Assembly (NCBI RefSeq): GCF_014646095.1 | Contig: NZ_BMMU01000012.1 | Coordinates: 183,166-247,165 of the forward strand | From: Streptomyces lacrimifluminis | GTDB lineage: Bacteria > Actinomycetota > Actinomycetes > Streptomycetales > Streptomycetaceae | Direction: 5' to 3' | Length of the DNA stretch: 64,000 nt | Shown here: positions 42,435 to 50,409 of the stretch, in pieces | Layout of the letters: each line of letters begins with the position of its first letter | How positions within the stretch are numbered: position 1 is the first letter of the stretch | Notes under the pieces: generated by a model | What the model was told of the DNA's origin: nothing | The model's input: only the letters and a program-made list of their open reading frames with translations | The model's database searches: none | Made by a program: the position numbers and the translations under genes

Positions 42435-43390
42435 AGGCCCGCCAGCGCGAGCTGGAGGCGCAGTTGCGCGGCCTGCTGTACTCGCTTGGCATTGCCGAGG
42501 CGCGAGAGGACGTCATCGAGCTCAGCGACCTCCACCGCCTTCCCTTCCGCGACCATCTTCGCCGCCCACGGCTCCTTCGTCGCGAGGGACTTGATCAGGA
42601 AGACCTGCTTGCCGTGCTCGTGGGCAATGCGGGCCTGCATCTTGGCGCCGGAGGTCGAGGACGCTTCGATGACGACACTGCCCATCGTCGAGCCGGAGGT
42701 GACGACGTTGCGACGCGGAAAGGTCCAGGTGGCTGGCCCTGACGTGGGCCAGAACTGCGAGACCAGGGCTCCGCCCTCATCAACGATGCGGGCAGCCAGT
42801 CCCTTGTTCTGGGCAGGGTAGATCTTCGCGGCGATGCCGGTTCCCATGACAGCGACGGTCCGGCCGCCGGTGTCGAGTGTGGCCGTGTGGGCGGCGGTGT
42901 CGATCCCCTTGGCCAAGCCGCTGAAGATCACCACGTCCTCGTCGACCAGGAGCCGCGCCATGCGGGCGGCGCGGCGCATCCCGTCCTCACTCGCGTTGCG
43001 CGTGCCGACGATGGCGGCCGAGCGAGCGTCGCGCTCTTCGAGGTCGCCGAGGTGGAACAGGAAGGGGGGCAGGTTGGGCACGAGGCGCAGGTTGGCCGGA
43101 TAGCCAGCGTCGAGCACCGTCACGAGGCGGGCGCCAGCCTTCTCGGCTGCCTCCAGCTCATCGGCGACGCGTGCGCGGGCATCCTCGATCACAGGAAGCG
43201 CCTCCCGCAGAAGGGTGAGGTTCTTGCGAGCGACAGCGGAGTCTTCAGGGATGTCGCCCCCGAGGACGACCTGGAGCGCTTCGGGCGACTGGCAGGTCCG
43301 GGCGATCAGGTTCCAGTCGACGGATTTACTTCCGACGCGGAGGGCGCAGATCGCCAGCAGATCCCTCTGCTCAGGCGTTATTGCGGGCAT
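42431..43390 (-). CDS. dprA: DprA-family (SLOG/Rossmann) DNA-processing protein
   Basis: A 319-residue protein with the DprA core: LVTVLDAGYPANLRLVPNLP, AAIVGTRNASEDGMRRAARM, VIFSGLAKGIDTAAHTATL, GGRTVAVMGTGIAAKIYPAQN and VVTSGSTMGSVVIEASSTSG. DprA binds single-stranded DNA and loads RecA. It lacks the C-terminal winged helix of house-keeping DprA and sits with a ComF-like gene in an accessory island, so it is probably the second, island-borne type. The ATG at 43390 has AAGGAC 6-7 bases upstream. A possible 70-residue gene lies just before it. Confidence 0.85.
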   Translation of the reverse strand: MPAITPEQRDLLAICALRVGSKSVDWNLIARTCQSPEALQVVLGGDIPEDSAVARKNLTLLREALPVIEDARARVADELEAAEKAGARLVTVLDAGYPANLRLVPNLPPFLFHLGDLEERDARSAAIVGTRNASEDGMRRAARMARLLVDEDVVIFSGLAKGIDTAAHTATLDTGGRTVAVMGTGIAAKIYPAQNKGLAARIVDEGGALVSQFWPTSGPATWTFPRRNVVTSGSTMGSVVIEASSTSGAKMQARIAHEHGKQVFLIKSLATKEPWAAKMVAEGKAVEVAELDDVLSRLGNAKRVQQAAQLRLQLALAGL

Positions 43391-43401
43391 TTTGTGTCCT
43401 T

Positions 43402-43614
43402 CTACTTATGGCCCCGACTGTTCGAAGGGTGATGCTCTGATTCTTTGGGCCGTCTCCCATCATGGCGCACGGCGTCCAGACAGCGCACGGGGGCCCGGCG
43501 TTTCAGTTCTGCAAAACACCCGGACGGTCGCCTCTCCTCCAGGATGACCAGGGCTTCTACCTTCGGCGGCTTCTGCCACTCTCCCAAGTGAACGACCGGG
43601 ACGAAGGTAGCCAT
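43402..43614 (-). CDS. Possible small protein upstream of dprA (70 residues)
   Basis: The ATG at 43614 has AGGA 5 bases upstream, and the frame ends 11 bases before dprA on the same strand. Codon use is typical at first (VPVVHLGEWQKPPKVEALVI) and weaker later. The family is not recognised. It could lead the dprA operon or be a chance frame in its promoter region. Confidence 0.35.
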   Translation of the reverse strand: MATFVPVVHLGEWQKPPKVEALVILEERRPSGCFAELKRRAPVRCLDAVRHDGRRPKESEHHPSNSRGHK

Positions 43615-43649
43615 CTACGTCCTGTGACCGCCAGACACTTTTCGCGATC

Positions 43650-43925
43650 ATGAACCTACGCCGCGGCCTGGTCGCCGCCGCCCTCGCCTTCGCCACCCTC
43701 GCTCCGACACCCGCCCATGCCGACGAGCTGACCCTCATGGAGGGCATCGCCTCCCTGCCCGTCGCCGATGAGATCCGCGAGGGGTACAAGCGCGAGCTGT
43801 ACCTGCACTGGAAGGACGACGACAAGAACGGCTGCAACGCGGACAAGGACGTGTTGATCGCGGAGGCGATCGAGGCCCCGGCGGTCGGTCCGAGCTGCAG
43901 GCTCACCGGGGGCGTCTGGTACAGG
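43650..43925 (+). pseudogene. Secreted HNH-type nuclease gene, truncated
   Basis: A signal peptide (LVAAALAFATLAPTPAHA) is followed by DELTLMEGIASLPVADEIRE, a segment with the Asp/Cys-rich CNADKDVLIAEA, and CRLTGGVWY. This is the N-terminal part of the secreted HNH nucleases of Streptomyces (the later HNH motif and C-terminus are missing). At about 43925 the reading gives way to a transposase remnant on the other strand, so a mobile element has removed the active half. Confidence 0.6.
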
Positions 43926-43947
43926 ATGTCGCCTGATCAGCGCGGCA

Positions 43948-44140
43948 GGTATCCGACAGCAACGCCAGCACCAACTCCCGTGCCCGGCGTCGTGGTTCCA
44001 CCCTGGCGGACCTCCCGGGATGTGGCATCAGGGCCTCGAACATGTCCTGCCAGCGGACAGGATCTACGATGCACCCTACGGCCACCGCCTGATCCTCTGT
44101 CTTCGCACACCGATGATCACCGGTGGCCGCGCCCGTTCTC
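43948..44140 (-). mobile_element. IS701-family transposase remnant
   Basis: On the minus strand VDPVRWQDMFEALMPHPGR and VEPRRRARELVLALLSD match the start of IS701-family transposases. The match stops at about 43948, at the junction with the HNH gene, and no ends of an element are seen. It resembles the N-terminus of the intron-split transposase at 57.5 kb. Confidence 0.55.
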
Positions 44141-44199
44141 GGACCGGCCTCGACCAGCAAGACCACGACCTACAGCCGGAGCACTAGTAGCCTCATCTG

Positions 44200-45048
44200 G
44201 TGACGATTTTCGACTGGTGCCGACACTGCGGCAACCACGGGCCGATGACCGAGGAGCACCTTCCGCCAAGAGTCGCGGGCAACCGGTCACCCATCACCGT
44301 GTACAACGAGCAAGACGGAGCGCTGACGGTACTTCGGAGCTTCGAGGCGGGCCACACGATTCCGTCGCTCTGCAGGGCTGACAACAACAAGGCCAGCCAC
44401 CGGGGTCTGCCGGAGGCGTACGCGCTCTGGCGCGATGACACCATCGGCCACCTCCGGGAAGCCGCTGCGGCGTTCCACCATTCCAGTGGTCAGCCACACA
44501 ACGACCTGTTCTTCATCGCCGCCCGAGAAGGCGGTGCCTTCACGCTGCCGATGGAGCACGGAACAAAGCTCGGGTCAGAGCACATCACGAACTTGAATCC
44601 CGGCAAGATCGTTCGTCAGGTGCTCGGCATGATGCTGGCCGTACAGGACACGCGCTACCTGCTGGACACACAGCCGCAGTTGGCCGCTGCCTACCACTCC
44701 GACGAGCCGACGTCGATCGAACCGTTCGCGTTGCACCTGGCGCTCGCTGGCTCCGGCCTGTGCTACTTCCGAAACGGCGTGCTATCCGTGTCCGTCAGCC
44801 TCACCGGCCAGGGCGCGAGCAGCACCGAGTTCTGGGCCGTCTCGTTCCCACCGTTCCTTATCTTCTTGACCAGTGGACCGAAAGCGCCCATCGAGGCAAC
44901 TCGTATCGACCGCTGGCTCGGATACCCCGTGAGCCGCGCGTTCAGCAAGCGTGATCGGAAAATGCGCTACCCGATTGCCGACCCGCGCGAGCTGCTTGTT
45001 GCCAAGCTCTACCAAGATCAGCAGAGGCTCGAAGAGATGGGTGGTTAA
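44200..45048 (+). CDS. HNH-endonuclease-like protein
   Basis: A 282-residue protein. The N-terminus CRHCGNHGPMTEEHLPPRVAG, with a later HTIPSLCRADNNKASHRGLP, fits the CxxC...EH...C-(x)-NN layout of HNH_5-type nucleases. The two cysteines bind zinc and His in EEH is the catalytic candidate. The rest (about 90-282) is an alpha/beta domain of unknown type. The GTG at 44200 is the only sensible start, although its ribosome site is weak. Codon use is a little more mixed than backbone genes. A role in defence or mobile-element biology is possible but unproven. Confidence 0.55.
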   Translation: MTIFDWCRHCGNHGPMTEEHLPPRVAGNRSPITVYNEQDGALTVLRSFEAGHTIPSLCRADNNKASHRGLPEAYALWRDDTIGHLREAAAAFHHSSGQPHNDLFFIAAREGGAFTLPMEHGTKLGSEHITNLNPGKIVRQVLGMMLAVQDTRYLLDTQPQLAAAYHSDEPTSIEPFALHLALAGSGLCYFRNGVLSVSVSLTGQGASSTEFWAVSFPPFLIFLTSGPKAPIEATRIDRWLGYPVSRAFSKRDRKMRYPIADPRELLVAKLYQDQQRLEEMGG

Positions 45049-45057
45049 TACTCCAGC
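45041..45057. repeat. 17-base direct repeat, left copy (right copy 57394-57410)
   Basis: GTGGTTAATACTCCAGC here and GTGGCTAATACTCCAGC at 57394-57410 differ at one base. They bracket the alpha-mannosidase remnant, the LamG/RHS genes and the HAF-repeat remnant. The left copy contains the stop codon of the HNH gene. 45058-45261 shows no gene. Confidence 0.6.
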
Positions 45058-45261
45058 CCCGGACGGCCTGATCCAGCTGGCCTGCAACGAGATCCAACAC
45101 CTGTTCACTACGCTCGTTGCCCAGCCCCTCCACGCAACCGGACACCGGCTCCGCTGGTCCGCATGGCGCCGACGCCATCAAGCCCGGGCCCGAGCCTGCC
45201 ACTACAGCAGCAGGCCGGCCGCCCCCATGAAGAGCACGATCTACAGCTGGGAGCTTATTCA

Positions 45262-45998
45262 AAGGGGGGTTGGGTACGGATCGAGAGCGAGATCGACTGG
45301 CATGAGCGCGAGAAGATCCTCAAGGCGGCGTTCCCGCTCGACGTGCACGCGGACCGGTCGGCCGCAGAGATCCAGTTCGGCCACGTCTTCCGGCCGACGC
45401 ACACCAACACCAGCTGGGACATGGCCCGGTTCGAGACCGCCTGCCATCGCTGGGTTCACCTCGCCGAACCGGACTATGGCGTGGCACTGCTCAACGACTC
45501 CATCTATGGGCATGACGTCACCCGTACGACCCGTCCGGACGGCGGGACGACAACGACCGTACGGCTCAGCCTCGTGCGCGCGCCGCGCAGTCCCGACCCC
45601 GAGGCCGACCAGGGGCGCCACCGGATGACCTACACGCTGCTGCCCGGCGCAGCCGTGGCCGGCGGCTATGCGCTGAACATGCCTCTCCGGGTCGCCACCG
45701 GCAGTTCCGACGCGCCCCCGGCACCGCTGGTGAGCATCGGGGGGAACACCGCGTCGATCGAGACGGTCAAGCTCGCCGACGACCGGTCCGGCGACGTGAT
45801 CGTACGACGTACGAGTCGCTCAGCGGCCGGGCGGACACGCGCTTGCGGACCTCGTTCCCGGTGGCCGCCGCGACGGCCACGGACCTGCTCGAACGGCCAC
45901 TGCCCGGCGAGCCCGTGCCGATCGACGCCGAGGGCCGGATCCCCGTCTCGCTGCGTCCCTTCCAGGTCATGACCCTGCGGCTGCGCAGAACCGGATGA
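45262..45998 (+). pseudogene. C-terminal part of a GH38 alpha-mannosidase, frameshifted
   Basis: The frame reads VRIESEIDWHEREKILKAAF, FGHVFRPTHTNTSWDMARFE, RWVHLAEPDYGVALLNDSIY and DQGRHRMTYTLLPG, which are C-terminal signatures of GH38 alpha-mannosidases. Near 45800 the frame shifts and then continues SLSGRADTRLRTSFPVAAAT, LLERPLPGEPVP and RPFQVMTLRLRRTG to TGA 45998. The catalytic N-terminal two thirds are absent. It is joined at its left to unrelated sequence near the 17-base repeat. Confidence 0.8.
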
Positions 45999-46136
45999 TC
46001 GACCGGTTACCCGCTCAATCGGGACAGGCATCCCAGGATTCCGGCCAATCTGATCGCCCTCTGGTGGTCGCGATCCGCCGATGCCATCCTTCTCCCGATC
46101 GTGGACGCCGGTGGGGCAGGGCGAGGGCGGTGGGTG

Positions 46137-49100
46137 ATGGCAAGATCGCGGTACCGGGGTGTCGTTGCTGTCATGGTGGGGCTTTCGGTCCTGCTCACAG
46201 GGCTGGGCGCGGGTGGCCTGACCAGGCAGAGGGCTGCTGACGCGGCAGCACCGCCGCCCGTTTCGCCCACCAGCTCGGCCCCCACTCCGGCCGAGCGCAC
46301 GGCCTTAACCCAGGCCCGCGCGTCCGGGAAGCGGGTCGAGGTGACGGCGAAGCGCACCGAGACGATGGAGGTCTACGCCGACCCCAAGGGCCACTTCACC
46401 GCAGTGCTGCACCCTGGCCCGGTCCGGGCGCGCCAAGACGGCAAGTGGGTGGCGATCGACACCACCCTGGTGCGGCGGCCGGACGGTTCGGTCGCCCCGC
46501 GTGCCGCGGCGGTGTCGCTGGCCTTCTCCAAGGGTGGTCAGGAGCCTTTGGTACGGCTCGGCCAGGGCGGGAAGCAGGTGGCGCTGGGCTGGCCGGACCC
46601 GTTGCCGGCACCGGTCCTCAAGGGCGACACCGCCACGTATCCGGAAGTGATGCCGGGCGTCGACCTCAAGCTCACCGCGGGGTCGGCGGGCTTCAGCGAG
46701 GTGCTGGTCGTCAAGACGCGCGCGGCCGCGAAGAACCCGGAGCTGCGCAAGGTGCGGTTCGGCGTGCAGACGAGCGGGCTCACCTTGAAGGCGGGCAAGG
46801 GCGGTGGCTCCGAGCTCGTCGACGCCAAGGGGAAGACCGTCTTTTCCTCGCCGGCTCCCGCGATGTGGGACGCGGCCTCGAACGAGGCGGTCGGCCGTTT
46901 CGAGATGGCCAAGAACGCGATCACCGTCATCCCGGACCGGAAACTGCTCACGGCCCCGGACACCAAGTTCCCGGTGTCGATCGACCCGGACTGGTGGGTC
47001 CCCTTCGGCGGCTGGGCCAAGGTCTTCTCGGGAAAGCTGGACTCCTCGTTCTGGCACGGCGGCGGGGACGTCGAGCCGCCCGGCAGATTCGGCGGGCAGA
47101 ACCTCGGCAAGGTCGGCAAATGTTGGCTCGCCAGCGGTACGTGCAACGGCATCGGCGCGGCTCGTACGTTTGTGCAGTTCGACATCAGAGGCCTGCACGG
47201 CGCGCAGGTCGTGACCCCGAACGGGTTGTCCGGTGCGGAGTTCAACGCGCACGAGGTGTACGCCCCGGCCTGTGGCGGGGGCAGCAGGAGATTCGGGGTG
47301 AGCCTGGTCCATGCCAACCCGTTCGGCTCCGACCTCACCTGGCGTAACTCGCAGAAGGAATTTCCGGCTCCCATCGGCGGGACCCGCAGGGAGATGCACG
47401 GCTACGAGCCGGGCGGAGCATGCGGGCCGGCGAATATCGGCTGGGGCGTCGGCGACCAGGTGCGGTATTCCAACGGCCAGGGCGCGACCCACGTCGCGTT
47501 CGCGCTGATCGCCGAGGATGAGACCGAGGACTACAGCTGGAAGAAGTTCGACGCGTACTCGCTGCTGGTGCACTACAACTGGCCGCCCGACGTGCCGAAG
47601 AACTTCTCCTGGTCGGCGGGGAGCTTCTCGCGTCCGTGCAGCACGGATGTGAACAACCCGGACTATGCCAGCAACGCGTCCGGGCCGATCATCTTGCGGG
47701 CGACCGGCACCGACCGGGACGACGACAACCTGTGGATGCGGTTCGAGCGGTGGACCCGGCATGGATCCATGCACGAGCCGCCGAACGCCCCTGGGCCGCT
47801 GGTCAATGGTTCGGAGTTCACCGACGTCATCCCGCAGGGGACCTTCCAGCACGGGTTCCAGCTCTCATGGCGGGCACGGGCCGGCGACAACTGGGGTCCC
47901 AGCCTGTTCGGGCCGCAGACAGGCACCGGGATGTGCCAGCTCGACATCGACAACGAAAAGCCCGGGAGGCCGTCGGCCACGCCGCCCTCCGAGTCGACCG
48001 TGGGTGCGCCGGCCGAGTTCACGGTCAAGGCCAATGACCCCGATGTGGTCGAGTTCCGGTACGGCCTGGCACAGGGCGGCAGCCAATGCCGTACGACCCG
48101 CAGCGTGCCCGCGGAAGATCTGGGTGGTGAGGCCTCGTTCAAGGTGACGCCGATGAAGGCGGCGGACTGGGACATCTGGGTGACGGCCGTCGACCGGGCC
48201 GGCAATGTGAGCTCGGACTGCGAGCGCCATACGCTGAAGGTGGCGAAGGGCGCGAGCCCAGTGGCGCAGTGGGCGCTGGACGGTCGCTGGACCGATGCCG
48301 GCGTGACCGACCCGATGGGCGGTCACAACGGCACCGTGGCCCTCGGGCCCACACGCTGGACCAAGGGCCGGGCTGGGGACGCGCTGCACTTCACCGGCGC
48401 CAGCGACTCCTATGTCGCGCCCGGCGGTGGGCCCGCGGTGGCCACGAACGGGAGCTTCTCGGTGTCGGCATGGGTGAAGCTGGACCAGGCGAACGGTGTC
48501 ACCCGTACCGCGGTCTCCCAGGTGGGCGACCGGATGTCCGCGTTCTCGCTGGGGTACATCGGCGAGGTCAACCGCTTCGGCTTCCGGATGGCGTCCAAGG
48601 CCACCGACGACGCCGAGCTGATCACCGTGACATCGCTCAAGGTCGCCCAAGTCGGCGTGTGGACCCATCTCGCGGGCGTCTACGACGTCCCCACCCAAAC
48701 GATGACCCTGTACGTCAACGGTCTACGCCAATACAACGTCACCGCCGTGGTGACTACACCGTGGGAATCCAGCTCGGTCCAGATCGGCCGCGGTAAATGG
48801 CGGGGGACCTTCGGGGACAACTGGGCCGGCGACATCGACGAGGTGCAGATCTATGACCGGGCGCTCAGCGACCTGACCTTCCTCGATCCGGGGGAGGACA
48901 CGCCGCGCAGCGAGGTCGATCGCCTGGCCGGGACGCCGGTCGAGGAGGCGTACTACCCGCTGGACGAAGGCTCGGGCGGCAGCGCGGGCGACGCCTCGGG
49001 GAACTACCGCACCGTCGGCCTGAGCAACGCGAGCTGGGTCACGGGCAAGGTCGGCGGCGGGGCGGTGCGGTTCGCGGACGGGACCGGTGCCGGGCTGACC

Positions 49101-50390
49101 GCCCAGCCGGTGGTGGCGCGCACCGACACCAGCTTCACGGTCGCCGCGCGGGTCAGACCCGATGTGCTGGACGACACGGCGCGCACCGTGGTGAGCCAGG
49201 ACGGCGGCCAGCACAGCGGGTTCTTCCTCCAGCGCCGCAAGGTCGGCAGCGACCACAAGTGGTCCTTCCACCTGGTCACCGCACCGGACCAGACCAACCC
49301 GACCCCGCTGTCGGTGGACGCTGCCGGGTCCGGGACGGTGCCGGTCCAGGGGGAGTGGGTGGCGATCGCCGCCGTTCATGACGCGCAGACGGGCGAGATC
49401 CGCATCTACGTCAACGGGCACTTGGCCGGGACCAAGGCGGTCGGCACGCAGAACTCGAACGTGACGGGCCCGCTGGTCATCGGCCGGGGGAGGTGGAACG
49501 GCCAGCCGGCGGGGAACTGGATGGGATCGATCGACGAGGTCCACGTCTATAACGGCGTGCTGGCGGACCGGGAGATCGCCGAGCTCAGCGCCCAGACGGA
49601 GCCGCAGCCCCCGTCGGCCTTCGCGGGCGCCTTCGGGCAGTTCGCCGGGCATGACGGCAGGCGCTACACCGGCCCTGGTCCGGTGCCGCCGGGGTACTAC
49701 TTCGAGGGCACGCGCGGGTTCAGCGCACCGGAGGGCGCGCCGGACACCCGGCCGGTCTACTCCTGCCGCTATGGCGGAGGGTTCTTCCTCGACCACGCGG
49801 CCAACTGCGCAGGATATGAGGTTCTCGGCACCGCAGGGCGGGTTTACATAAACCCGCCCGAGGGCGTTCCCACATTGCCGGTCTACCGGTGCGTGGTGAT
49901 TGCAAGCGGGGACCACTACCTGTCCCATAGCGACGCCTGTGAGAGCACGCCGGACAAGGTGCGTACCGAGTTCCTTTTCGGATACGTACGAACGCTCACG
50001 CCGCTCATCCGCTATCGCGGGCCGGACGGGGAGCGCTGGACCAGCGCGCACGCGCAATTCCTGCCATCCGGCTATAAGACCGAGAAGGTGCTGGGCTACG
50101 TGTCGCTACGGAGCATCGAAGGCGGCCCACCGCAGCTGAAGCTGTGTGAGGACAGCCGCTCCGACGTGTTCGACGAGTTCGTGTCCACGGACGTCGCATG
50201 CGAAGGCCAGAACGACATGGGTGCCTGGCCCAGCGGCCACCTGTGGTCTGAGCCACCCGACGGCATGGAGAGCCAACAGCTGTACGCATGCCGCAGCGAG
50301 GGCGCCGAGTGGTTCGAGTCCCTCGACCCGTTCTGCGAGGGGAGCGCCGACTTCGGCCGCCCGCTCGGCTACGTGATCACCCGCCCCTGA
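46137..50390 (+). CDS. Very large secreted LamG-domain protein
   Basis: A 1417-residue secreted protein with a signal peptide at residues 1-40. Residues about 40-290 form a beta-rich region (YADPKGHFTAVLHPGPVRAR, YPEVMPGVDLKLTAG) ending PVSIDPDWWVP, as in cell-surface proteins that precede RHS toxins. Two LamG/concanavalin-type domains lie at about 705-920 and 930-1150 (SVSAWVKL, YVNGLRQYN, IDEVQIYDRALSD; then IDEVHVYNGVLADREI). The C-terminal 250 residues hold four repeats of a DUF5648-like type (PVYSCRYGGGFFLDHAANC, RYRGPDGERWTSAHAQF). It sits 19 bases before the RHS gene and is probably co-transcribed and co-secreted with it. Confidence 0.8.
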   Translation: MARSRYRGVVAVMVGLSVLLTGLGAGGLTRQRAADAAAPPPVSPTSSAPTPAERTALTQARASGKRVEVTAKRTETMEVYADPKGHFTAVLHPGPVRARQDGKWVAIDTTLVRRPDGSVAPRAAAVSLAFSKGGQEPLVRLGQGGKQVALGWPDPLPAPVLKGDTATYPEVMPGVDLKLTAGSAGFSEVLVVKTRAAAKNPELRKVRFGVQTSGLTLKAGKGGGSELVDAKGKTVFSSPAPAMWDAASNEAVGRFEMAKNAITVIPDRKLLTAPDTKFPVSIDPDWWVPFGGWAKVFSGKLDSSFWHGGGDVEPPGRFGGQNLGKVGKCWLASGTCNGIGAARTFVQFDIRGLHGAQVVTPNGLSGAEFNAHEVYAPACGGGSRRFGVSLVHANPFGSDLTWRNSQKEFPAPIGGTRREMHGYEPGGACGPANIGWGVGDQVRYSNGQGATHVAFALIAEDETEDYSWKKFDAYSLLVHYNWPPDVPKNFSWSAGSFSRPCSTDVNNPDYASNASGPIILRATGTDRDDDNLWMRFERWTRHGSMHEPPNAPGPLVNGSEFTDVIPQGTFQHGFQLSWRARAGDNWGPSLFGPQTGTGMCQLDIDNEKPGRPSATPPSESTVGAPAEFTVKANDPDVVEFRYGLAQGGSQCRTTRSVPAEDLGGEASFKVTPMKAADWDIWVTAVDRAGNVSSDCERHTLKVAKGASPVAQWALDGRWTDAGVTDPMGGHNGTVALGPTRWTKGRAGDALHFTGASDSYVAPGGGPAVATNGSFSVSAWVKLDQANGVTRTAVSQVGDRMSAFSLGYIGEVNRFGFRMASKATDDAELITVTSLKVAQVGVWTHLAGVYDVPTQTMTLYVNGLRQYNVTAVVTTPWESSSVQIGRGKWRGTFGDNWAGDIDEVQIYDRALSDLTFLDPGEDTPRSEVDRLAGTPVEEAYYPLDEGSGGSAGDASGNYRTVGLSNASWVTGKVGGGAVRFADGTGAGLTAQPVVARTDTSFTVAARVRPDVLDDTARTVVSQDGGQHSGFFLQRRKVGSDHKWSFHLVTAPDQTNPTPLSVDAAGSGTVPVQGEWVAIAAVHDAQTGEIRIYVNGHLAGTKAVGTQNSNVTGPLVIGRGRWNGQPAGNWMGSIDEVHVYNGVLADREIAELSAQTEPQPPSAFAGAFGQFAGHDGRRYTGPGPVPPGYYFEGTRGFSAPEGAPDTRPVYSCRYGGGFFLDHAANCAGYEVLGTAGRVYINPPEGVPTLPVYRCVVIASGDHYLSHSDACESTPDKVRTEFLFGYVRTLTPLIRYRGPDGERWTSAHAQFLPSGYKTEKVLGYVSLRSIEGGPPQLKLCEDSRSDVFDEFVSTDVACEGQNDMGAWPSGHLWSEPPDGMESQQLYACRSEGAEWFESLDPFCEGSADFGRPLGYVITRP

Positions 50391-50409
50391 CGGACCTGAG
50401 GAAGTCGCC

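Noticed and set aside
43650..44381. Single 243-residue protein across 43650-44381
   Set aside because: Only the first 92 residues match the secreted nuclease family; the rest is the reverse complement of transposase and promoter sequence.
46305..47852. Minus-strand open frame of 515 codons opposite the LamG gene
   Set aside because: Shadow of the secreted protein; no family motif and no start signal.
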